Below, one piece after another: positions 22,701 through 32,724 of a DNA stretch of 64,000 bases (position 1 is the first letter of the stretch; every line of letters starts with the position of its first letter). Made by a program: the position numbers and the translations under genes. Source of the stretch: Dactylis glomerata. Its lineage: Eukaryota > Streptophyta > Magnoliopsida > Poales > Poaceae. The notes below the pieces were generated by a model that did no database searches, was not told the DNA's origin, and saw only the letters and a program-made list of their open reading frames with translations. The DNA is taken from NCBI GenBank assembly GCA_007115705.1, contig QXEO01000546.1, positions 13,040,465 to 13,104,464 of the forward strand, read 5' to 3'.

Positions 22701-23425
22701 CTAGGAAAAGAAGAAACGTCAAGGAGGCTTTGTGTAATCAGAGGTGGTTGTTAGATCTTAACCGTGGGCTGCAACCTGAGATGATTTATGAGCTTATGGA
22801 GCTGGCAACACTGCTACAGGAGGTAACACTCAATGAGAATGCACATGATTCAATAAGATGGCGTTTTGAGGCTTCCGGGGAATATTCAGCTAGATCGGCT
22901 TACTTGTTACAAATTGAAGGGTCGATTTCCTCTGACATTGCGCCAATGTTATGGGAAGGGTGGTCGCCTGGGAAGTGTCGCTTCTTCCTTTGGACGGCTG
23001 AACTGAACAGGATTCTGACGGCGGACGCTCTTCAGCGAAGAGGATGGGAAAACGAATATTTTTGTCAGCTATGTCTCCGTAACCTTGAGACGCCACTGCA
23101 CTTGTTGGTAGAATGCACTTGGGCAAGGAAAGTTTGGGAGGAGCTGGCAAATCTTTTTCGGTTGCAATCGTTGAACCCAGATTCTTGGAACCAGATCACA
23201 TGTATTAGGGATTGGTTACATTGTTGTATTGGAGGTGCCTCGGAAGCCCATAGGAAGGGTGCTCAGTCCCTCGTTCTGTTAGCTAGTTGGGAAATCTGGA
23301 GGGAGCGTAATAGGCGCATTTTTGAGCATGAGGAGATGTCTATTGTTTCTTTAGTTCGTAGAATACGGGATGAGGCCACGATGTGGAAGTTGGCAGGAGC
23401 TTCCTTCCCTTTCGATCCTGGCTGA
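19760..23425 (+). CDS. LINE ORF2: endonuclease and reverse transcriptase
   Basis: This is a 1221-residue intact frame with an ATG at 19760, 254 bases after ORF1. From about residue 44 it has an APE-type endonuclease (L-S-V-L-N-W-N-V-R-G-L, then I-Q-E-S-K, G-D-F-N and S-D-H-C-P near 265). The reverse transcriptase spans about residues 490-760, with D-K-A-P-G-P-D, F-R-P-I-S-L, L-D-L-A-K-A-F-D, R-G-L-R-Q-G-D-S-L-S-P and the catalytic L-Y-A-D-D at 727-730. A zinc-binding zf-RVT domain (C-R-F-F-L-W to C-x-x-C-x8-H-L-x3-C) lies at about 1070-1125. There is no RNase H domain. The enzyme nicks the target and copies the RNA in place. All key residues I can check are present. The first 40 residues are hydrophobic and may be untranslated leader. 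Confidence 0.92.
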   Translation: MNLFCLCLLNRVCLRFCLSHVLVLLLSYFLSFAWPACCSLDETLSVLNWNVRGLNDPARRDAVRAVIDQLNCNIICIQESKLAVFSDALRRELVGPCFNSFAALDAEGTRGGVLLLWRADRYTVDNLAIRKFSITARFSSTAGSTPWTLTTVYGPHDVARKQEFINEIVDIHNAVIGPWLILGDFNLIKEARDKNNSNIDRRWMNKFKAALNSSNLLELPLIGRKYTWSNEQERPTLVPLERAFCSTDWEMRFPGAKLLPQSTGISDHCPLLLVDEEITKTGRRFWYEGFWECFSGFKEVVAQAWNMDVGNRSPIAAFDLKLRRTKQALKLWSKNHVGNIQKQLGVVSELSLQLETAQDHRLLSCEEAALRTKLKGKMLGLSVLIKIKRRQRSRVTWLKSGDANTRFFHRKANARHRKNVIHSLQSPGGLVTSTDDMLTLAHNHFEQILGTSSPIQSRFSWEELGLRSFELSDLETPFSLEEIKLALDNMPVDKAPGPDSFSGGFYKSCWDIIKSDVHAAFHQVYQLDARGLQKINSSLIALIPKKGEPGALSDFRPISLIHSLIKLFTKVLARRLAPKLDEMVDSCQTVFIKNRCIQENYLYVQNMARFFQHTKKPTVLLKLDLAKAFDSVSWAYLLDMLRARGFGDRWREWISMLLASSSSQVLINGIPSQFVHHRRGLRQGDSLSPFLFILAMDPLHRILNLATDKGILSKLPGRKPVVRASLYADDVVIFINPFRRDATFINLALQCFGQVTGLITNPSKSSAMPIRCNGLNMNYILQPLNFEIKSLPCIYLGMPLSLKSLRKIDYQALLDKIDALLAAWKGGMFSREGRLVLLKAVLSSITIYMMTVHKFPAWVLTKIEQRCRAWFWRGEGTCNGGHCRVRWEIVCRPKQLGGLGVHDLHKFSRALRLRWLWTAWKHPDRPWVGTPLPCDAIDRQLFAAATEITIGDGTLADFWSDRWLQGRAPREIAPSLFKIASRKRRNVKEALCNQRWLLDLNRGLQPEMIYELMELATLLQEVTLNENAHDSIRWRFEASGEYSARSAYLLQIEGSISSDIAPMLWEGWSPGKCRFFLWTAELNRILTADALQRRGWENEYFCQLCLRNLETPLHLLVECTWARKVWEELANLFRLQSLNPDSWNQITCIRDWLHCCIGGASEAHRKGAQSLVLLASWEIWRERNRRIFEHEEMSIVSLVRRIRDEATMWKLAGASFPFDPG

Positions 23426-23548
23426 GGCTTGTCTCGCCGGGGTTCTTTTTATTTTTTCCTCTTTTTTGGGTTCGCTTGTAAAACTCCTTTCTAATCAATG
23501 AATTTAGCAGCTCTCCTGCTAACATTCCAAAAAAAAAATCCTACCTAC

Positions 23549-23749
23549 CGGCTATGCACATGCCGCAACGGGATATACCTGGCTCCACCGCGTTCCATTG
23601 ACCCGAATGATGGAGTACCGTGTCAAGCCTGAACAGCGATCGAGGGCACAGTCCACGCGTGACCACTTTTTCTACTCTTCCGCTCGGTTAATTAGGTGGC
23701 AGCCGAACAATCGTAAGCTGCGGCCAAGGAAGTAGGGCGGTTCCGATTA
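23549..23749. other. Unassigned flank between LINE and MITE-like element
   Basis: I see no gene or repeat. It includes the right-hand LINE target duplication boundary. Confidence 0.4.
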
Positions 23750-24228
23750 GGGCTAGAATTAAATCTCGAAACTCGCGAGCTACGCAATTAACTCGTGACT
23801 CGGATTGAACTTGCTAAGTCGAGTTTTGGATTTGAGCTCGTTTGTTTAACAAACCTAAACGAGAAATACAAAGTTTGAAACCTTTTATAGATAACTGTCA
23901 AATTGCTAATATTTTTTACACCTAAAATAGATCAATTCTAATATATTTATCACTGAATCTTGCCTCAACGCAATTATGGAATCACAATAATGGTTACATT
24001 ACTAAATATGTAGGAGTTTTTACTAGTTTTTCTTATATGCGCTCATATTTGTGTCTCATAACGAGTTAAACGACCTACTCGTAAGCTACTCGCGAGCTTA
24101 CCAAGTACCGCCGAGTTTCAAATCTAAGCTTGTTATATTAACCAGCCGAGCCGTGCTAACTCGTTGTTTTAACGAGCTAGAACGAGTCGACTGCTCGGCT
24201 CGGCTCGGCTCGGCTCGAATTCCAGCCC
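23750..24228. mobile_element. MITE-like element with GGGCT(A/G)GAATT terminal inverted repeats
   Basis: The left end GGGCTAGAATT (23750) and right end AATTCCAGCCC (24228) are inverted copies with one mismatch. Both are bordered by TA (23748-23749 and 24229-24230), and the interval is 479 bp. The subterminal regions carry inverted CTCGCGAGC and ACTCG/CGAGT words, and there is a GGCTC run near the right end (24195-24217). It has no coding capacity. The TA border suggests a Tc1/mariner-type origin, but the terminus is not the usual Stowaway one, so the class is tentative. Confidence 0.5.
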
Positions 24229-24230
24229 TA

Positions 24231-24729
24231 GTCACCATGTAGGGTGGCGACGATGTCACGCGGCGGCTTTCCGACCGGATCTACCTAGTTATTACTCCGG
24301 CGCTATAATTTCAGGAAATGAGGTGGCTGGCTCTCCCTCAATCCCCAACGACGAATACTACGGAATTAATCTAATTATGGTGATTCATAATAAAATAACT
24401 CGGTTTTTAAATATTTCTTCACACCAGTACAATCCGTGACACATTTTTACAACTGTAGTAACATCAATTAATCATATCGAATTTTTTGAAAATCGGAAAA
24501 TAAAAAACAGGAAGTACTCTGGCTACAAACAATTTAGCCTACGATTGGAGATGCATGCAGATACGGAGCAATTTGCTCCGTCTCCGGTAAGTATAAGATC
24601 GAACAGCGCACCTTCCTCACATTTAATCCTAAAAAAAACCTTGGTGCTGTGCGCAATGGTTACGCAACGACAGAATTGGTGACGGAAAGTTAGGAGATGC
24701 AAAAGGTTCCTTTTCTGGAGCGAAGGGTC
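24231..24729. other. Unassigned interval
   Basis: A/T-rich stretch without a credible gene. The right part may be a diverged start of the tandem unit that becomes recognisable at about 24730. Confidence 0.35.
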
Positions 24730-25412
24730 CGTCGACAACTCGACATGGATCAGCCCGGCCGGGACTGGCGTAGATTCGGGTAAGTGCGGCGGAGTCGCGC
24801 AGCTAACTGCAAAGATGTGCTGTTTTGGAAACGGAAAGACGGGCGTGCAGCGTGCAGATAGATAGATAGATAGAGCCGCCCCTCGTGTCTGCCTTTCCAC
24901 GTGTTGGCTTTTCAGAGTGATGGCGGGCGGCGGACACGCACGCTACCACGACCACGACGCAGCTGGGAGCGACGAAGCACCTCAGCGGTCAGCGCATACG
25001 AACCGCCAGGATCCCTGCGGGATTCGTGTACGGCAAGGTTTCACCCGTAACGGAAAATGGATAATCCCTGCTGCAGGATTGTCATGGATGACGAATCACC
25101 CACCGGTGCACCCAAGGGTCTTGCATTGTGACCCGTGAACACTCGTGTTTGAAAATGCTGTTTAAATTTGATTGCAAGGGTGTGACGACTAGACCTCCAT
25201 TCCAAAGGTCAACTTGATGGAAAATCAGCCAGGGCCATGTGTGCTCCGTGCTCCGCCGCAGGCGCACGGATGTGCTTCTTTCTTTGAACCGCCAGGCTCT
25301 CCACGCATGAATTCGGTTTTATATATTCTGTGACATGGTCTTCATGATTTTAACATGTTTTCTTTCCCAACAACGAGGTTTACATGTCAGTATTTTGCTT
25401 GTCCTCTAGGAC
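24730..25412. repeat. Copy 1 of a diverged tandem unit with promoter-like motifs
   Basis: It shares ordered blocks with 26339-27342: GACATGGATCA, a TTTGGAAACGGAAAGACGGGCG block, a TAGATAGATAG run, CCACGTGTTGG (a G-box-type CACGTG core) at 24897, GACGAATCACCCA, ACTTGATGGAAAATCAGCC and the AACATGTTTTCTTTCCCAAC end. No open reading frame is conserved between copies. Confidence 0.6.
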
Positions 25413-26019
25413 ATCATACCCTCATGTAACTTCGACTAAATCATCTCTGACATCATACCCTCAGTTTTTTCTCGTTTTGAAAAAAAAAACGGTGTGCATC
25501 AGAAATACCCGCCGGGAAAATCCTGACCCAAGCAACTTCAAACAAATTAAAAAAACTGTCCAGAATTTATCAAGCGAATTATAAATGTACCGGTAAAGAC
25601 TAGCTTGCATTTTCTTAGTATATTGGTGTTTGTCGAAGGAATCGATTACCAGTGAGATATAAAAAATATCGGTCGAGAAAATATAAACTACCCTAGTCTC
25701 ATCGATGAACAAACAAGAAGCAAAGTCGACACAATGTAATGTGTAAATATGCTTTTTGATGTAATTGACTTTGTTGGAAAATTATTTGGTAGTTTAAACT
25801 CTACTCAATTAATTTTGTTATCAAATGTGACCTGGCGTGGAATTGCGCTTGGTAAGCATAGCTCGGTGTCCTAAGCTTCCATGTACCGGGAGAGCTAAAT
25901 TGGGCGTGGTAAAGCTCGAATCATACGGATCCAATTGTTGTTGTTCACCTATTTTGTAATGGATCGCTTCTTCCGAGTAGCAATCTTGTACAGATCTGAT
26001 GCCTAGAGATGCATAGGAC
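25413..26019. other. Unassigned A/T-rich interval between tandem units
   Basis: I see no gene or element in it. Confidence 0.35.
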
Positions 26020-27342
26020 CACGATAGCACCAATTATCGTGCCAGAAAGAAGCCCGTTTCGCCGTTGCCAAGAGTAATTTCAATTAGATGCATTTTCACA
26101 AGTATAATAAATGACATAATATTGCTATCCACCGATTGTTTCAATTTTATTGGATACTAGAAAACGGAAGAAAGAATATTGGAATTAATGAGCCCCATTC
26201 TACCGGTAGAAATCTAGCCAATCTTTGCCTCCGATAAGATGGACGTACCAGTCACAGAAACCTGTTCGTGTCGTGCGTATGGACACGCTATGGCAGAACT
26301 AGTGACGGGAACGTACACGCTATGGAGCGACGGATCCGTCGACATCGATCAACCCGGAATTGGCATCGATGATTCGGTAAGTCGGTGCAAAGTTGCTCAG
26401 CTAATTGAAGTTTGCAAAGATCACAAGATGTGCCGAGTGCCGTTGTCTGCTTTAGGAACAGAAGATAGACGGACGTGTAGAGTGCAGATAGACCCACCAC
26501 TCCTGTCTGTCCACGTGTTGCTATTTTTGGTCTAACTATATATAGCGGGGAGGCCCGCTCCACCGGCGGACGACACGCACACGCAGGCAGAGGCAGGATG
26601 GCACGCAGACGCTACGACGAAGCACGCAGAGTCACCATTGACCACCCAACCCGACCGCCGCCTCTGCGTTGGCGCCGAGCATACGACACCTCTGCCGCTC
26701 CTGACTGACTGACACCGTCTGCATACGTGCCGCAGCTTCGGAACCTCTCGCGCAAGCAAGAGGAAAAAAACCCCCAACGCCCCACTAAGATGCGCTGTGG
26801 AAAATTAGGGAATCTTTAGCTAACTGCAGAGCTGCAAAGATGTGCTGCTTTGGAAACGGAAAGACGGGCGGTGTAGCGTGCAGATAGATAGACCCGCTCC
26901 TCGTGTCTATCTTTCCACGTGTTGGTTTTTCAGAGGTGATGGCGGGAAGGTCCGTTCTACTTCTACGGGCTACGGCAGCTGCGCACTGGTGTGTGTGGAT
27001 TGTCAATTTGTCATTGATGACGAATCACCCATCGGTGCACCGAAGAGTCTTGTGACCCGTGAACACTCGTGTTTGTAAAATGCTGTTTTAATTTGATTGC
27101 TAAGGTGTGACGAGTAGACCTCCAAAGGTCAACTTGATGGAAAAATCAGCCAGGGCCATATGTGTTCTCCGTGCTCCGCCGCAGGTGCACATGCATGTGT
27201 TTCTTTCTTTGACCACCAGGCTCTCCACGCATGAATTCGGTTTTATTGTGTGACATGGGGTGGTCATCATGGCGTTAACATGTTTTCTTTCCCAACAACG
27301 AGGTTAACATGTCAGTATTTTTCGTGTCCTCTAGGACCTGCA
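26020..27342. repeat. Copy 2 of the tandem unit (fullest copy)
   Basis: It starts with ACGATAGCACCAATTATCG and runs through TACCGGTAGAAATC, GTGACGGGAACGTACAC, a G-box (CCACGTGTTG, 26511) and a TATA box (ACTATATATAGCGGGG, 26535). A second G-box lies at 26915, followed by the GTGACCCGTGAACACTCGTG and ACTTGATGGAAAAATCAGCC blocks. The G-box-to-TATA spacing of about 25 bases looks like a plant core promoter. No coding sequence follows that I can support. The unit could be the 5' region of a lost gene or an old non-autonomous element. Confidence 0.55.
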
Positions 27343-27582
27343 GATGAACATGACATGGCAAACGAAGACATTTTCATGCGTTCTTTCAGTTGTTTTATGC
27401 TGTAGTAGTATTAAAATAACAATCATCGTAGAGGTTATGCTTCTACATGATGCGCAAAGCATTGATATTTCCCTGGTCTAACTTTACACAAAAGCCCGTT
27501 CAAGAAAACTTTACAAAAAAGATAAAACACTTGTTCAATCGGTGAAACCACACTGTTTTGGCAGAAGAAGATCAAGCGTCGA

Positions 27583-27754
27583 CAGGGGCGGATCCAAGTT
27601 CACCCAGGGGGGTGCACAGGACCTCGGGTAATTTCCATTTTCTTTGTATAACTGTAATTTTTCACCATATATGTCATCCCTAAAAAAATATTTTTTTTCT
27701 CCTGTTTTGACACCACTGTGCACCCGTATCACCAGTTCTCTAACTCCGCCACTG
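27583..27754. mobile_element. hAT-like MITE
   Basis: This 172-bp element has the termini CAGGGGCGGA (27583) and TCCGCCACTG (27754), inverted with one mismatch. It is flanked by AGCGTCGA (27575-27582) and GGCGTCGA (27755-27762), an 8-bp duplication with one mismatch. CAG-type ends and 8-bp duplications are characteristic of hAT elements. There is no coding sequence. Confidence 0.65.
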
Positions 27755-27924
27755 GGCGTCGAGACTAGACCTCCACTTTTAGCAATATACGGTCTGCTTC
27801 TATACCCGCGCGCTCACCTTACGAGCCAATATCATGTGGCCACTTTTAGCAATATATTTCATAGCACGTATAGCAGCCTTCCGCTGGTGGTGCTCTGCTT
27901 CTTCTTTGGCCTACCAGTAATGAT

Positions 27925-28042
27925 GTTGTCCCACCAATCCAAAATGGTGGTACTTTTTTCAACATATTTGATCAATTTTTTTTTAAAAAAATAACTTTAA
28001 CCAAACCCAAAACGCATGGTAAATAAAAATAGAGGGAGTAGG
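27925..28042. mobile_element. Possible Stowaway-like MITE end
   Basis: The right end AATAGAGGGAGTA matches the common Stowaway terminus, but no opposite terminus is visible at the left. It is a truncated MITE or a chance match. Confidence 0.35.
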
Positions 28043-28044
28043 AC

Positions 28045-28594
28045 CCCGATATAGCACCAATTATCGTGCCGGAAAGAAGCTGTTTCGCCGTTGCCAAGAG
28101 TGATTTCAGTGAGGTGCATGTTCACAAGTGTAAATGACATAATACTGGTATCCACCGATTATTTACAAATTTTTGAAAACTAGAAAACGGAAGAAAAAAT
28201 GTTGGAATTAATGAGCCCCATTCTACCGGTAGAAATCAAGCCAATCTTTGCATCCGATAAGACCGTCCAGTTATGTCAAAAAAAAAAGATAAGACCGTCC
28301 AGTCACCTAAATCTGCGTGTCGTGCGTATGGGCACGCTATGGCAGAACTAGTGACGGGAACGTACACTACATGCAAAAGCAAAAGGTTGCGATATGGAGC
28401 GACATCGATCCGTCGACATGGATCAACCCGGGACTGGCATCGATGATTCGGTAAGTGCAAAGACGGACGTGTAGCGTGCAGATAAACCGGCCGCTCCTGT
28501 CTATCCACGTGTTACTATATAGCGGGGAGGCCCACACCACCGGCGGACGACACGCACGCAACGCAGGCAGAGGCAGGGCGGCACGCTACGACGA
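28045..28594. repeat. Copy 3 of the tandem unit, left piece
   Basis: It is collinear with 26020-26620, with the ATAGCACCAATTATCGTGCC, TACCGGTAGAAATC and GTGACGGGAACGTACAC blocks, CCACGTGTTA at 28505 and a TATA box (ACTATATAGCGGGG) at 28513. It is cut at 28594 by the Mutator-like element and resumes at 32970. Confidence 0.6.
28586..28594. repeat. 9-bp target site duplication CTACGACGA (left)
   Basis: Exactly repeated at 32961-32969. Nine bases is the diagnostic length for Mutator superfamily insertion. Confidence 0.9.
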
Positions 28595-28815
28595 GTAAAA
28601 AACGACAAAAATAGCCTTTTTCGTGAAGTTTAACACAAAATAAACCGTGTTTGAAAAGATTTCACGTTCTGACCCTTTTGCACGGCGCCCGCCCCTATGG
28701 CGCCGTGGTTATATTGCACGGCGCCCTAGCATACGGCGCCGTGGTATTTTTTTGTATTTTCCAACGTGGCGCCTGGGCCCGCATCTTGTATGTATGGCGC
28801 CTTGAGGGATGGCGC
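28595..28815. repeat. Left terminal inverted repeat with GGCGCC cluster
   Basis: It is the inverted counterpart of about 32725-32960. The inner part contains eight GGCGCC palindromes, often as CGGCGCCGTG or TGGCGCC, within 140 bases (28680-28815). Short subterminal repeats of this kind are typical candidate transposase-binding sites in DNA transposons. Confidence 0.85.
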
Positions 28816-28859
28816 CATGCATCTAGGGTTACCTCCAGCATAACCCCCACCCACGCGCA

Positions 28860-29503
28860 GCACTCGAGCCAGCCCCCATCGGCATAGTTAGCCGCCGCCG
28901 CCAGGGCTCGTCGCCGTTCTCCTCGTCCAGCCCCCCATCGCCGCCGCCGCCCCCGGGGCTCATCCCGTCGAGCCGCCGCCGCCCCCGGGGCTCATCCCGT
29001 CGAGCCGCCGCCGGGGCTCACGACCGCGCCGGCACCTGCGTGGTACCCCGCCGCGGGTGGAGTGTTGCTCTCCCCTGCGCACGACCCCGCCGCCGCCGCC
29101 GTCATGGAGGTCGGGTGAGCCGCCGTCGCAGCCCCCTCTCTCCTACTGGCCGGCCTCATCCTTCTCACATTTGCTACTGGACTAGGAGCTCCTCTTGCCC
29201 AGGTATGGTAATCTCTTCATACTCGAATTTGTTGTATGATTTGTGTGCAATTGAGGGAATTGGTAGTATGATTAGTATATCTTAGAGTAGAATTTGAAGT
29301 GGTGGATATAGTAGAATATACAAGATAGTTGTGATGATTTACCGGTGCAAATGTGTGATGAATTAGCAATATTTGTGATAGTACACCAATGTTTGTGATG
29401 ATTTGAGAATATTTTGATCTTAATATTATGTAATGTTTCTCACCTTGTAGCGAACTTGTTTCATTTACATGCCATATAAATAATTTTTTGTAATATGTGT
29501 AGG
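28860..29503 (+). promoter_or_regulatory. 5' UTR and leader intron of the PMD gene
   Basis: A GC-rich, CCGCCGCC-repeated leader (28890-29110) is followed by a candidate splice donor CCCAG/GTATGG at 29199-29200. The acceptor TATGTGTAG/G at 29502 is just before the ATG at 29504. A short upstream reading frame (ATG at 29104, four codons) lies in the leader. The transcription start is not determined. Confidence 0.5.
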
Positions 29504-31977
29504 ATGGCACTTCTTGAACAACATTATGATAAATACCACCATGCTCGGCTTATGGCGGAGGAGAAAAAGGTATTTAAAATTAATAACATCATATTATTTT
29601 TCTTACATAATTTTTATATTGTGCTAACAAGAATTATTTGCAGGTTTTTCCTCCACTTCGTCTTAGGTGTCATGAAGCTCATGATAGCGATAAGATGGAA
29701 TTTGATGATCGGTACACCGACTATATCGAGAGGCTTGGACTTCTACCATTTGTCAACATGGTTAGTCGGTCGTCGGTCTGGATGAATCCATGTGCGCTTA
29801 CGGCACTAGTTGACCGATGGAGGCCCGAGACCCACACTTTTCATCTTGGCTGTGGGGAGATGACTGTCACCCTTCAGGATGTGTCCATGATCCTAGCACT
29901 TCCAATAAGCGGGCAACCGTTGTGCTTTAGTACGGACTCGAAGGATTGGCGCGAGTCTATGAGGTCACTCATAGGGTGTGCACCGGTCTATCCAGGCATG
30001 ACCGCAGGTGCACCATACACATGGATAGCGTTGAGGTATGGGAAATGCCCTGAGAATACTTCGGAGGAGACGGTGCAGCAGCATGCTCGTGCATTCGTTT
30101 GGTATGTCATTAGCTGGACTCTTTTTGCGGATAGCGGTGGTAATAATGCAGCATGGATGTGGCTCAAGGCATTAACTAGTTGGGATAGCAAAATAAGCTG
30201 GGGTTCGGCAGCTCTTGCTTATCTCTACCATCAGGTAATTTTGTATGCACAACTAGTCGTGATGATTCAAACTTGCAACTTAAATGTCATATTTACTTGC
30301 ATGTTCTCTATATGCAGATGGATGAGGCGTGTCGTAGGACATCGGCTCAGGCTTGTATAGGTGGTCCGTTGCTTCTATTGTCCGTGTGGATGTGGTCGCG
30401 CATCCCTATTGGCCGGCCTGTGGTTCTCCCTCACAATGAGTGGTATGAGTACGACACTCCGGGCTGTGGACCCATATGGGCGTATTTCTATGATGTTGTT
30501 GAACCATATGTGGGTTCCTCAAAAACCATGTATAAGTACTACAGCAACGAGTTAGACGCGTTGACACCTGGCATGGTAATAATTTTGGTTCTCTCCATAT
30601 TACATTTTGTATTAGACCGTTTCATGATTTCACAAAAAATGGATACTAACTTCTTTTTCGCATAGGTGATTTGGGAGCCATATGGGACGGCCGATAAATT
30701 TGCCCAACATATTTCTATTGAATTGAATCCTCAGTGTCTCTCTGAATCACATCTTTGGCGGATGAAGTGCCCCTTGATTTGTCTCTATATGGTTGAGTAT
30801 CACTGTCCTCAAAGAGTGATGACCCAGTTTGGTTTATTCCAGGAGACCCCACCAGAGGCTAAGGACACGGTCATACAACTCCACGAGTGAGTGCTACTTG
30901 AAATAAAATTATATGAGAATTTGGCCCTGACTAACATTGATAAATTTGACCATGTAGGACGGATAGAATGAGGCAGAAGTCCATCACGAATTGGGCAGAT
31001 CATCATAAGACCTACATAAAGGAGTGGTGGACTAAGCTTAGGCATGTCGAGGAGCATAGGAATGAGCCTTGTCCGAGATTTGATGGTGTTGCATTTGACA
31101 GGTACCTTGCTTGGTTCAAGGAAAATACGCGTTGGGAGATAAATGCACCAGCTTATACACCTGAAGAGACGGTGGACCTACCCAATCCTGGTTTTGATGA
31201 GATTGCGAACCTCAAGTTCAATAAGCTTATCAGGAATGGTAGAAGAGATGTTGAGCTAGCACCGGTACTCCGATTTATGGTAAGTTAAAGATATTTGTAC
31301 TGCTAATGTAATATTACCGTTGCACAAGTGATGACATGTTTGCTATCTATAGCGTGAGGAGCTCGTCAAGCACAACAACGACGCCATGGCGGCATTGGCA
31401 GCGCCTCCAGGACGACGGTCTAAGGAGGCACTCAAGTCTTTCGCCAAGGTAAGGCACGATAACATTTGTCTCCATGATTATAATGTCGTCTCATGTTGTG
31501 AAGGCTCATTTTGTCATTCTCATATTGGCAGAGTAGCATTTCTCGTATACGTTCCTTATGTGCGGTCCTTGGCTGCCAATCGATGGCGGATGTCAACTTT
31601 GCTCATGGAGCCGGTACAAGTTCAAACACCGCTCATGGAGCCGATACGAGCTCAAACTTTGCTCATGGCGGGGAGAATGTTGAGCTTGAGGATGATATGG
31701 AGGAGGATCCTACAGATGTGCCTGAGGATATTTTAGAGGCCGAGGTGGAGGACTTCTTGCACAGGGTACACACATTTCTTAAACGAAATCATGTTTTCCA
31801 TTGTGTCGCTACGATGAGTGCTAACCACTGTATTTGTAGGCTGAGTGTGAGGGGATGGAAGTGGATGATATGCAGGAGCCAGACGAGATCGATGAGTCAC
31901 AGCTGATAGATCCACCCCATGGTACTCAGTCCACGCAGCCACAAGACTTCGGACATTTTCCAATGAGTGTGATGTGA
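29504..31977 (+). CDS. Plant mobile domain protein (PMD, MAIN/MAIL-like), eight exons
   Basis: The exons I read are 29504-29569, 29644-30234, 30318-30575, 30666-30886, 30958-31279, 31353-31448, 31532-31765 and 31840-31977. All introns are GT-AG, 70-90 bases long, and the frame is kept throughout (641 residues). Residues about 40-460 match the plant mobile domain (PF10536, aminotransferase-like): Y-I-E-R-L-G-L-L-P-F, L-V-D-R-W-R-P-E-T-H-T-F-H-L, E-M-T-V-T-L-Q-D-V and W-x-E-Y-D-T-P. The C-terminal part has a Ser/Gly-rich repeat (A-H-G-A-G/D-T-S-S-N) and acidic stretches. PMD proteins of the MAIN group act in nuclear silencing and genome stability in plants, and PMD genes also ride on Mutator-like and LTR elements. 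A role for this copy is inference. No broken codon was seen. The last few codons overlap the antisense transposase remnant. Confidence 0.88.
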
Positions 31978-32181
31978 GAAGCCAACATTATACCTTCCAA
32001 TCAATTCAACTTCATCATTCTCGTCCATCCAATTCAACTCTCTTCGGACATTTTCCACCAATTCGGCAAAGCTAGGACTAGTGGGAAAAACGACCACTAC
32101 CTCCTCCGGGTCACCATATTCGGCGTCTCCCTTCTCAAAAGCGGCATAGTCCACATGATGAACATTCACAATTCTCTCCAT
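31951..32181 (-). pseudogene. N-terminal remnant of a MuDR-type transposase
   Basis: The frame begins M-E-R-I-V-N-V-H at 32181 and contains V-V-V-F-P-T-S-P-S-F-A-E-L-V-E and V-E-L-I-G-R-Y-N-V-G, then H-H-T-H-W-K-M. This fits the first exon of grass MuDR-like transposases. The catalytic DDE domain and the SWIM zinc finger are absent because the frame runs into the PMD gene's last exon. An internal deletion has joined the two convergent genes tail to tail. Confidence 0.6.
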
Positions 32182-32254
32182 CTAGAACATATATGAACCA
32201 AAATTCATCACAACAATATTATTATTACCTAAATAATAAAGCTATGAGAAATTT

Positions 32255-32376
32255 TATAACCCTAACCCTAGCTCTAAACCCAACCCTAACCCCAACCATA
32301 ACCCTTACCCTAACCCCAAGCATAACCCTAACCCTAACCCCAACCATAACCCTAACCCTAACAAAACCCTAACCCT
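32255..32376. repeat. Telomere-like CCCTAA/CCCTAACC array
   Basis: Some 120 bases consist of CCCTAA hexamers mixed with CCCCAA and CCATAA variants. Plant telomeres normally use the heptamer CCCTAAA, so this is a telomere-like simple repeat inside the Mutator-like element, upstream of the transposase remnant. Confidence 0.75.
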
Positions 32377-32724
32377 AGCTTACACATCTACAAGAATAGC
32401 AACCACCTATGGTCAATAGAACAACATAACACATAATTATTTCTTCCAACTCCTATTTCTAGGGTTACAAGAAATATGAAGCAAAACAACCAAAAATCTC
32501 AAGAATTTAATTGGACAAATACGAGGGTAGCCATGGAGAATACCTTGAGGAATGGAGGAAGGTCGAAATCCACAGAGAAATCCCTCCGATTCGGTGGGAT
32601 TTGAGAGGAAGGAGAGTAGGAGGAGAGAGAGACACAGGAGGGGAAGCTCGGGCTCAATGAGCAAGAAGTGGGGTGGTGAAGGAGGTTGCCTGCGGGTGGC
32701 CCAGCCACTTAAAACTTCAAGACC

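Larger units (their letters stand above)
18370..23537 (+). mobile_element. L1-type LINE retrotransposon, 5'-truncated
   Basis: The element is 5168 bp. It has the C-terminal part of ORF1, a complete ORF2, a short 3' UTR and an A-tract (about 9 A, 23529-23537). It is flanked by exact 11-bp direct repeats TCCTACCTACC (18359-18369 and 23538-23548). A 3' A-tail, 5' truncation and target duplication are the marks of target-primed reverse transcription. The intact ORF2 suggests fairly recent insertion. Confidence 0.88.

Noticed and set aside
32255..32376. Interstitial telomere from chromosome fusion
   Set aside because: Hexamer units, not the plant heptamer, and it is located inside a bounded transposon.
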